From Bacillota bacterium (lineage in GTDB: Bacteria; Bacillota; Clostridia; Peptostreptococcales; Anaerovoracaceae), in the NCBI GenBank assembly GCA_021443825.1, contig JABUTE010000093.1, forward strand, positions 1 through 14,121: 14,121 nt of DNA, written 5' to 3'. This document shows positions 1 through 5,216 of this stretch, one piece after another. The notes beneath the pieces are model-generated. The model was not told the DNA's origin. It made no database searches and saw nothing but the letters and a program-made list of their open reading frames with translations. Made by a program: the position numbers and the translations under genes. The stretch's first letter is position 1, and every line of letters begins with the position of its first letter.

Positions 1-443
1 TTGTCGATCATGGCTGCCAGCAGGTTGTTGGCAACGCCAACCGCATGAAAATCGCCCGTAAAATGGAGATTGATGTCTTCCATGGGAACGACCTGTGCAT
101 AGCCACCGCCGGCAGCGCCGCCCTTCACGCCGAAAACAGGGCCCAGAGAGGGCTCCCGCAGGGCCAGCACCGCCCTCTTGCCGATCCGCTTCAGACCGTC
201 GGTCAGGCCCACCGATGTGGTGGTCTTTCCCTCGCCGGCAGGAGTGGGAGTGATGGCCGTGACCAGGATCAGCTTGCCGTCGGGCTCGTCTTTTTTATCG
301 TTCAGCAGACGATAGTCGACCTTTGCCTTGTATTTTCCGTATTGCTCCAGATACTGCTCATCGATCCCGGCCGCCTGCGCGATCTGGGTGATCTGTTTCA
401 TTTCACATTCCTGTGCGATCTCAATATCGGATTTAAATGCCAT
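1..443 (-). CDS. fhs: Formate--tetrahydrofolate ligase, N-terminal part (runs off the left edge)
   Basis: Joins formate to tetrahydrofolate using ATP, giving 10-formyl-THF for one-carbon metabolism (purines, fMet, and the methyl branch of the acetyl-CoA pathway in acetogens); cytosolic. The visible 147 residues start MAFKSDIEIAQ. They contain the family's nucleotide-binding loop TPAGEGKTT (residues 67-75), the REPSLGP motif (96-102), the glycine-rich stretch GVKGGAAGGGYAQV (105-118) and the typical INLHFTGD segment (124-131). The ATG at 443 follows GGAGG six bases upstream, so the start is firm. The remaining three quarters or so of the roughly 550-residue protein lies outside the window. The gene has its own promoter and leader, separate from recG upstream. 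Family assignment is certain. Whether the host is an acetogen cannot be judged, because many clostridia keep fhs for biosynthesis. Confidence 0.97.
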   Translation of the reverse strand, partial: MAFKSDIEIAQECEMKQITQIAQAAGIDEQYLEQYGKYKAKVDYRLLNDKKDEPDGKLILVTAITPTPAGEGKTTTSVGLTDGLKRIGKRAVLALREPSLGPVFGVKGGAAGGGYAQVVPMEDINLHFTGDFHAVGVANNLLAAMID

Positions 444-556
444 GGAGGACCTCCTTCTTCCTTGCCGTTCATGGGAACCGACAGGTGCAGGAACGGCAGA
501 GGGCTCATAAAAACAAAGCGGCAACGGTGTCATTGTCGAAATCAAAATCAGTTTTC
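444..556 (-). promoter_or_regulatory. Leader of fhs with an 8-bp inverted repeat
   Basis: The untranslated leader of fhs contains a perfect inverted repeat, TGCCGTTC (491-498 read on the minus strand) and GAACGGCA (463-470), separated by 20 bases. It lies about 20 bases before the start codon. The ribosome-binding site sits in an 11-base palindrome (444-454, GGAGG-T-CCTCC on the minus strand). There is no T-run after the hairpin, so it does not look like a terminator. I do not recognise the tetrahydrofolate riboswitch consensus here. Confidence 0.4.
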
Positions 557-585
557 ACTATTTCATATTTCACATGGAATGTCAA
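557..585 (-). promoter_or_regulatory. Promoter for fhs (sigma-A type)
   Basis: On the minus strand a perfect -35 TTGACA (580-585) is followed by a 17-base spacer and AATAGT (557-562) as the -10. The -10 is preceded by TGA, an extended -10 element. It lies in the gap between the recG stop and the fhs start and points into fhs. Confidence 0.7.
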
Positions 586-625
586 TATCGCAGACAGGAG
601 TCAGGACCTTTCGGGCAGGGATCCA

Positions 626-2656
626 TTACAGGATCAAAACCTGCGGATCCACATATTTATCCTTCAGGCGTGCGTAAAAATCGCTGTTTTCGGCAGACTG
701 AAGACCCGGATCGGCCGCCAGAAGGGCCATGGCGCTGTCTCCTGCCTTTCGGGCCAGATCCATATGGCGCACCGGGTCTGCCAGTGCAAGCTGGGGAAGC
801 CCGTGCTGGCGAAAGCCGAAGAATTCGCCGGGGCCGCGCATGCTCAGGTCTTTTTCTGCGATGACAAAGCCATCGGTGGTCTCGCACATGGTAGCAGCCC
901 TTTCCTTTGCCACATCGGTGGATTCTCCAAGAACCAGCAGGCAGAAGGACTGATGCGCCCCTCTTCCGACACGCCCCCGCAGCTGATGCAGCTGGGCAAG
1001 ACCGAAGCGCTCGGCATTTTCGACGATCATCACCGTGGCGTTGGGCACGTCGATGCCGACCTCGATGACGACGGTAGAGATCAGAACGCTGACCTGGCCT
1101 GCGGCAAATTTCTCCATCACCGCATCCTTTTCGTTCTGCTTCATGGCGCCGTGCAGCAGCGCGCAGGATACCTGCGGATATTCCTTTCGGAATTCCTCGT
1201 ACAGCCCCTCGGCCGAACGGCCGTCTACCGATTCGGAATCTTCGATAAAGGGGGCTACGATATAGGCCTGGCGGCCTTCTTCGACCTGCTGCAGCAGCAG
1301 CCGGTAGGCTTCCTTTCTGCTCTGCTCCGTGTATTGACGTGTCTGTATGGGCCGGCGCCCGGGAGGAAGCTGGTCCAGAACGGAAACATCCAGATCGGCA
1401 TAGAGCACCACCGCCAATGTTCTTGGAATAGGCGTTGCGGTCATGACCAGAACATCCGGATTCTCGCCCTTCTCGCTGAGCTTTTTACGCTGGTTGACAC
1501 CGAAGCGGTGCTGCTCGTCGGTGATCACAAGCCCCAGGTTCTGAAAAGCCACCTTTTCGGAGATCACCGCATGGGTTCCTGCTACGACCTGTGTCTGCCC
1601 GCTCGCCAGCCTGGTAAGGACTGCCTTTCGCTCTGCAGCTGTCTGCGAGCCCAGCAGCAGATCCACCGTAATGCCCAGGGGCCCAAGCTCTCTTGTCAGG
1701 GTGGCATAATGCTGCTTTGCCAGGATCTCCGTCGGGGCCATGAAGGCGCCCTGAAACCCGGCGCCGCAAGCCTCTGCAAGGGCCGCCATGGCAACGGCCG
1801 TCTTTCCGGACCCCACATCGCCCTGCAGAAGACGGTTCATGGCTTTTTTATCTGCCATGTCGCCCAGGATCTCTTCCACACTGCGCCGCTGTGCTTCTGT
1901 GAGAGGATAAGGAAGCCGGTCGATGAACCGGTCGGCCCAGCCGGAGCGGACAGACCGACCCTCTCTTCCTGCACCGAAACGGTTTTTTGAAAGCATCAGA
2001 GCCGACCGTAAATAAAAGAATTCCTCGAAGATCAGCCGGTAGCGGGCTTCTTTATATTTGGTCTCATCCTGAGGAAAATGGATGTTGTTTAAGGCATAGG
2101 AACGGCTGCAGAGACCTTCCCGTTTGATGACCGACAGGGGAAGGGTCTCCGAAGGCTCTGCCGCGGAAAGGGCGTCTTTTACGATACGGCGCATCTCCTT
2201 TTGGCTGATGCCTTTCGACAGAGAATAGACCGGAAGGATTCCCTCCTCTTCGTTTTCGGCGATGGCGAAATCGGGCTGAAACATTGTAATGCGGCCGTTT
2301 TCATTTTTGACCTTTCCGAAGAAGGCATATTCGCTGCCCTGACGGAAGGCTTTTTCCAGATACGCTGCATGAAAATAGAGAGCCTCCATGCGGCCGGTGC
2401 TGTCTTCGGCAAGGATCCTCAGGGTGCGGTTTCGGCCAAAGCCCCTGCCTTTGGTGATCAGCACCACCTTCGCCCGAACCAGAGCCCGATCGCCGTCCTT
2501 AAGACTTGCGATAGCTTTGGGGTTTCTGCGGTCTTCGTAGCTGCGGGGAAACCGCGCCGTAACATCCTCTACGGTGAAAAGCCCCAGTTTTTGCAGGCTT
2601 TCCGCCTTTTTCGGACCGATGCCTTTGATGGCGGTTACAGGATCAGACAGATTCAT
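626..2656 (-). CDS. recG: ATP-dependent DNA helicase RecG
   Basis: Double-strand DNA translocase that reverses stalled replication forks and moves branched recombination intermediates. The 676 residues match the family's usual length. In order: a helix-hairpin-helix-like start (ITAIKGIGPKKAES type, residues about 8-20), the OB-fold wedge domain (about 55-150), Walker A GDVGSGKT (279-286), the DEQH box (380-383), TATPIPRT (406-413) and motif VI QLRGRVGRG (558-566), then the C-terminal TRG region with RGPGEFFG (607-614). A longer reading frame begins upstream, but the ATG at 2656 is preferred: it begins the conserved N-terminus and has GGGAGG about seven bases upstream. That start overlaps the 3' end of the Asp23-family gene by 14 bases, so the two are translationally linked. 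No clear terminator follows the stop codon. Common clostridial genomes carry a YloV/FakA-type gene between these two; it is absent here. Confidence 0.97.
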   Translation of the reverse strand: MNLSDPVTAIKGIGPKKAESLQKLGLFTVEDVTARFPRSYEDRRNPKAIASLKDGDRALVRAKVVLITKGRGFGRNRTLRILAEDSTGRMEALYFHAAYLEKAFRQGSEYAFFGKVKNENGRITMFQPDFAIAENEEEGILPVYSLSKGISQKEMRRIVKDALSAAEPSETLPLSVIKREGLCSRSYALNNIHFPQDETKYKEARYRLIFEEFFYLRSALMLSKNRFGAGREGRSVRSGWADRFIDRLPYPLTEAQRRSVEEILGDMADKKAMNRLLQGDVGSGKTAVAMAALAEACGAGFQGAFMAPTEILAKQHYATLTRELGPLGITVDLLLGSQTAAERKAVLTRLASGQTQVVAGTHAVISEKVAFQNLGLVITDEQHRFGVNQRKKLSEKGENPDVLVMTATPIPRTLAVVLYADLDVSVLDQLPPGRRPIQTRQYTEQSRKEAYRLLLQQVEEGRQAYIVAPFIEDSESVDGRSAEGLYEEFRKEYPQVSCALLHGAMKQNEKDAVMEKFAAGQVSVLISTVVIEVGIDVPNATVMIVENAERFGLAQLHQLRGRVGRGAHQSFCLLVLGESTDVAKERAATMCETTDGFVIAEKDLSMRGPGEFFGFRQHGLPQLALADPVRHMDLARKAGDSAMALLAADPGLQSAENSDFYARLKDKYVDPQVLIL

Positions 2657-3077
2657 TGCGGCTGCCCTCCCCCGGTCCTTCTTCGTCATACAGACGGAAA
2701 ACGATATTGCGTTTGGCAATGCGCTTGGAGATCACACCTGTCACCACGATCTCGATATTCTTAACAGGAAGCTGCAGCAGGTCGACGATGTCGTTGCGGA
2801 TGGATGCGATCATATCCTCACAGATGCCGCTGATGCTCTGACCGAAGCGGATCACCAGATACAGGCGGATGAAGACGCCGTTCTCGTCGACGACCACCTC
2901 TTTTTCTGCCATGTTGTCTAAACCGATAAGCATCCACACCGGCTCGGCACCGTTTCCGTTATAATTGGCAAGACGGGCATTGTCGCTGTGCTTTTTCAGC
3001 GCATGATCGATGATCTGCTCTAAAAGGGCGTTGTTTAAACTGATATAACCGAATTCGTTTTTTTCTCTTGCAAGCAT
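2643..3077 (-). CDS. Asp23/Gls24 (DUF322, YloU-like) family protein
   Basis: Small cytosolic family linked to envelope stress in staphylococci and enterococci; the exact job of the YloU branch is not settled. The 144 residues show the family core: an N-terminal GYISLNNALLEQIIDHA segment (10-26) and the pattern VFIRLYLVIRFGQSI (68-82) … EDMIASIRNDIVDLL (87-101) … VKNIEIVVTGV (105-115). Residues about 33-58 form a polar insert between the first helix and the beta region, and the last 12 residues are a Gly/Glu/Ser-rich tail. No signal peptide or membrane segment is seen. The ATG at 3077 has AGAGG upstream. It lies divergent from rpmB, as yloU does in Bacillus, and is followed directly by overlapping recG. 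Family call is firm; function is not. Confidence 0.85.
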   Translation of the reverse strand: MLAREKNEFGYISLNNALLEQIIDHALKKHSDNARLANYNGNGAEPVWMLIGLDNMAEKEVVVDENGVFIRLYLVIRFGQSISGICEDMIASIRNDIVDLLQLPVKNIEIVVTGVISKRIAKRNIVFRLYDEEGPGEGSRNESV

Positions 3078-3107
3078 AAAAAACCTCTGCTATTATTTGT
3101 CAGTACG

Positions 3108-3116
3108 ATTTTAGCA
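3108..3116 (-). promoter_or_regulatory. Extended -10 promoter for the Asp23-recG operon
   Basis: The minus strand reads TGCTAAAAT here, an extended -10 (TGn plus TAAAAT at 3108-3113), 30 bases before the ATG at 3077. At 17-bp spacing the -35 position (TTTATT) is poor, so the extended element would have to carry recognition. Confidence 0.5.
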
Positions 3117-3123
3117 TATTCCC

Positions 3124-3145
3124 AAGAATTAATAAAATAATTCTT
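3124..3145. promoter_or_regulatory. Perfect 8-bp inverted repeat between the divergent promoters
   Basis: AAGAATTA (3124-3131) and TAATTCTT (3138-3145) are exact reverse complements separated by ATAAAA. The right arm overlaps the first two bases of the rpmB -35 (3144-3149). The left arm lies upstream of the opposing extended -10 (3108-3116). This is where a shared operator would sit. The AT-rich composition makes chance more likely than for a GC-rich dyad. Confidence 0.45.
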
Positions 3146-3173
3146 GCATTAATTAAAGCAGCTGTGCTATAAT
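3144..3173 (+). promoter_or_regulatory. Strong promoter for rpmB
   Basis: -35 TTGCAT (3144-3149), an 18-base spacer, and a perfect TATAAT (3168-3173) preceded by TGC, giving an extended -10. The expected start near 3180 leaves a leader of about 68 bases. Confidence 0.8.
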
Positions 3174-3179
3174 CGTTGA

Positions 3180-3247
3180 GTCTGTTGAAGAAATTCAGCA
3201 TTAATAAGAATTTAACCCGTACGGGGGTATAAAGGAGGTGCAAGAGA
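3180..3247 (+). promoter_or_regulatory. rpmB leader with small hairpin and strong ribosome-binding site
   Basis: The leader ends in AAGGAGGTG (3232-3239), close to a full match to the 16S tail, eight bases before the ATG. Just upstream, ACCCGTACGGGGGT (3215-3228) can fold into a short GC stem. The stem is too small to claim autoregulation. Confidence 0.5.
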
Positions 3248-3439
3248 ATGTCAAGAAAGTGCGAGATTTGTGGTAAGGGTCAGGTTTCCGGAAATAACGT
3301 TTCCCACTCCAACCGCCACACCAGAAGAAAGTGGAACGCTAATATTCAGACTGTAAGAGTTGACGAAAACGGCTCCGTTGTTAAGATGAATGTTTGCACC
3401 AGATGCATCAGATCCGGAAAAGTAACCCGTGCGATGTAA
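3248..3439 (+). CDS. rpmB: 50S ribosomal protein L28, zinc-binding form
   Basis: Structural protein of the large ribosomal subunit. At 63 residues it matches the short bacterial L28. It shows the family's opening SRKCEICGKG (2-11), the middle VSHSNRHTRRKWNANIQ (18-34) and the closing CTRCIRSGKVTRAM (50-63). Cys5, Cys8, Cys50 and Cys53 form two CxxC pairs, so this is the zinc-containing 'C+' form rather than the cysteine-free paralogue some bacteria use under zinc limitation. It is the only plus-strand gene in the window, transcribed alone between its own promoter and its own terminator. The start is set by the strong ribosome-binding site eight bases upstream. Confidence 0.98.
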   Translation: MSRKCEICGKGQVSGNNVSHSNRHTRRKWNANIQTVRVDENGSVVKMNVCTRCIRSGKVTRAM

Positions 3440-3452
3440 TCCATAATAAATG

Positions 3453-3483
3453 AACCGTCGGTCATGACCGGCGGTTTTTTTTT
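3453..3483 (+). terminator. Rho-independent terminator of rpmB
   Basis: AACCGTCGGTC / GACCGGCGGTT forms an 11-bp stem (3453-3474) with one T-G wobble and a tiny centre, followed by nine T (3475-3483). It begins 13 bases after the rpmB stop. The NUDIX gene converges from the other side. On the minus strand the tract after the stem is only TTCATTTATT, so reverse termination would be weaker. Confidence 0.93.
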
Positions 3484-3492
3484 ATGCCTTTT

Positions 3493-4014
3493 TTACCTTT
3501 GCGAAAGCAGCTTTAAGGCATGCTGCAGCACCGGCACCTCCCGGGCGGCCAGCAGCCTTCCCAGCGCGCAGTCTGTATGGGCTTCGTATTCCCGCAGAGC
3601 CTCCTGCGGGGTGAGTACTGATCTGGAAATTGAAAACCTCTCCTGCTCCTGCCGGGTCAGGTGCGGCTTGCCCAAAGCGATCAATTTGCAAAGAAAATAA
3701 TGATTGATATTGCGCCGGTGGATCAGATTATAGCAATCGCAGATAACAGCGATCTCCTGCTCTGCCGCGACCTCGGCGCCCAGTTCTTCCTTTAATTCCC
3801 GCCGGATGGCATCGACAGGCGCTTCCCCATCCTCGATGCCGCCGCCTGCCGTCTCGATGAATACCCCGTCGCCGAATTCATCCTGCCGCACCAGGCGGGT
3901 AAAATAAAGCAGGCCCCGGTCATCATAGACGATGGCACGAGCGATGTTGCGTTCATGGTCGATATATTCCAAGGGCCATTCGTTATCGCTTAGCTCCAGC
4001 TGCAGCAGCTCCAT
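3493..4014 (-). CDS. NUDIX family hydrolase
   Basis: Hydrolyses a nucleoside diphosphate linked to some other group; the substrate cannot be read from sequence. The full NUDIX box G-x5-E-x7-REL-x-EE-x-GA spans residues 58-80, with Gly58, Glu64, Arg72-Glu73 and the metal-binding pair Glu76-Glu77 all present. Ahead of it lies a beta segment, VFIETAGGG (51-59), resembling the entry to the box in ADP-sugar pyrophosphatases. That makes an ADP-ribose or nucleotide-sugar pyrophosphatase the likeliest subgroup, at low confidence. At 173 residues it is ordinary for the superfamily. The ATG at 4014 has AGGAAGGA upstream. It stands alone: the terminator of the upstream aldo/keto reductase separates them, and I see no clear promoter between that terminator and the start, so it may depend on read-through. 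Confidence 0.92.
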   Translation of the reverse strand: MELLQLELSDNEWPLEYIDHERNIARAIVYDDRGLLYFTRLVRQDEFGDGVFIETAGGGIEDGEAPVDAIRRELKEELGAEVAAEQEIAVICDCYNLIHRRNINHYFLCKLIALGKPHLTRQEQERFSISRSVLTPQEALREYEAHTDCALGRLLAAREVPVLQHALKLLSQR

Positions 4015-4031
4015 TGGATCCTTCCTTTCCT

Positions 4032-4067
4032 AAAGAAAAGCGGACCGGGTGATCGCCCCGCTCCGCT
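4032..4067 (-). terminator. Rho-independent terminator after the iron-sulfur aldo/keto reductase
   Basis: On the minus strand AGCGGA and TCCGCT pair around CGGG/CCCG with single C·G-flanking mismatches (4039-4067) and a seven-base loop, followed by TTTTCTTT. It lies between the stop at 4096 and the NUDIX start at 4014. Confidence 0.8.
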
Positions 4068-4095
4068 CTTTTGTTTACAATAATATAATTACCGT

Positions 4096-5118
4096 TTACA
4101 GGGGTTTGCCTGCCAGAACCTCGCGGTAATCCTTCAGATTATCCTGCAGCAGTCTGGGCGTATCCAGGTGATACGGGCACTTGGAGGCGCACTGGTTGCA
4201 ATGCAGGCAGTTGTCGATCAGGTTCATCTTTTCCTGCCACTGGGGAGATGTCCAGGCAGCCGTCGGGGCGCGGCGGATCATCAGCGACATTCTTGCGCAA
4301 TTGTTGATGGGAATGCCTACCGGACAGGGCATGCAATAGCCGCAGCCTCTGCAGAACTCGCCGGCCAGCTCCGCCTGATCCTTTTCGATGACAGCCTTAA
4401 ATTCATCGGTCAGCGCGTACGGCTGACGAATGCCCTCCAGGAACTGATCCAGCTCGTGCTCTCTCTGGATGCCCCAGATGGGAACGACGCCTTCCATGGT
4501 GTCCATGAAGGCGGAAGCGACCCGGCCGTCCTGGATCAGACCGCCGGCCATACCCTTCATGGCGATAAAGCCCATGCCTGCCTTGCGGCAGCCTTCGATC
4601 AGCTTCATCTCGGGTTCACCGGACAGATAGCTGAAGGGGAACTGCAGGGTCTCGTAAAGGCCGCTGTCGATGGCCTCCTGAGCCACCTTTAAGCTGTGAT
4701 TGGTGATGCCGATATGGTGGATCTTGCCCTGCTTTTTGGCTTCGACCATGGCATCGTAAAGACCGTTCTCCTGTCCGGGCAGCGGGCAGAAGGAAGGATT
4801 GTGGAACTGGTAGACGTCGATATGATCGACGCCCAGTGTCTGCAAGGAGGTGTCCAGATCCTTCCAGAACTCCTCGGCCGTTTTGGCCTGGGTCTTGGTT
4901 GCGATATAGACGTGATCGCGAATACCCTTGATGGCTTCGCCCAGCTTTTCTTCGCTGTCGCTGTAGGCTCTTGCGGTGTCGAAAAAGTTGACGCCGCCCT
5001 CATAAGCCTTTTTCAGCAGCTTTACTGCCTCTTCTTTGGTAACACGCTGCACAGGAAGGCAGCCGATACCGTTCTTTTCGATGATGATACCTGTATGGCC
5101 CAGTTCGATCTTCTTCAT
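4096..5118 (-). CDS. Aldo/keto reductase with C-terminal two-[4Fe-4S] ferredoxin-like domain
   Basis: Predicted cytosolic oxidoreductase with a TIM-barrel aldo/keto reductase domain (residues 1 to about 240) fused to a ferredoxin-like tail. The catalytic tetrad is intact: Asp47 and Tyr52 (FDTARAY), Lys75 (ATKT) and His106 (YQFHNP). The tail holds two cysteine groups, C256-x2-C-x2-C-x2-CP (CRGCGYCMPCP) and C304-x2-C-x2-C-x3-CP (CLHCNQCASKCP), each able to hold a [4Fe-4S] cluster. This fusion is common in strict anaerobes; the clusters may pass electrons between ferredoxin and the nicotinamide site, but the substrate is unknown. The 340-residue length is typical. The ATG at 5118 has GGAGG nine bases upstream. 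It is transcribed singly, with its own promoter (5162-5190) and terminator (4032-4067). Confidence 0.93.
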   Translation of the reverse strand: MKKIELGHTGIIIEKNGIGCLPVQRVTKEEAVKLLKKAYEGGVNFFDTARAYSDSEEKLGEAIKGIRDHVYIATKTQAKTAEEFWKDLDTSLQTLGVDHIDVYQFHNPSFCPLPGQENGLYDAMVEAKKQGKIHHIGITNHSLKVAQEAIDSGLYETLQFPFSYLSGEPEMKLIEGCRKAGMGFIAMKGMAGGLIQDGRVASAFMDTMEGVVPIWGIQREHELDQFLEGIRQPYALTDEFKAVIEKDQAELAGEFCRGCGYCMPCPVGIPINNCARMSLMIRRAPTAAWTSPQWQEKMNLIDNCLHCNQCASKCPYHLDTPRLLQDNLKDYREVLAGKPL

Positions 5119-5161
5119 AAAAACCTCCGATCCGGTTTGTTAAATCAATATTTCCGATACT

Positions 5162-5190
5162 ATTAAATCATGGTGCAGGGCCGATTGCAA
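5162..5190 (-). promoter_or_regulatory. Promoter for the iron-sulfur aldo/keto reductase
   Basis: On the minus strand: -35 TTGCAA (5185-5190), 17-base spacer, -10 TTTAAT (5162-5167) preceded by TGA (extended -10). It lies 44 bases before the ATG at 5118. Confidence 0.6.
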
Positions 5191-5200
5191 GCCTTGCACC
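5172..5200. promoter_or_regulatory. Palindrome over the -35 of the aldo/keto reductase promoter
   Basis: TGCAAG-C-CTTGCA (5186-5198) is a perfect 6-1-6 palindrome covering the -35 element. A wider pair, GGTGCA (5172-5177) and TGCACC (5195-5200), can form a hairpin stem extended by GGC/GCC. Two readings are possible: a repressor operator, or a weak terminator for the SLH gene ending at 5217. No proper T-run follows on the minus strand, so I prefer the operator. Confidence 0.45.
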
Positions 5201-5216
5201 GTGAGGATTGATGTCA

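Noticed and set aside
444..556. Tetrahydrofolate riboswitch upstream of fhs
   Set aside because: The leader length would allow it, but I could not match the conserved core of the known tetrahydrofolate aptamers.
586..625. Terminator after recG
   Set aside because: No stem of useful length followed by T residues was found between the recG stop and the fhs promoter.
437..1990. Long plus-strand open frame (517 codons) opposite recG
   Set aside because: It lies antisense to clear recG motifs. The translation is rich in Cys/His/Gln, lacks any recognisable domain and has no ribosome-binding site; it is a shadow of recG codon use.
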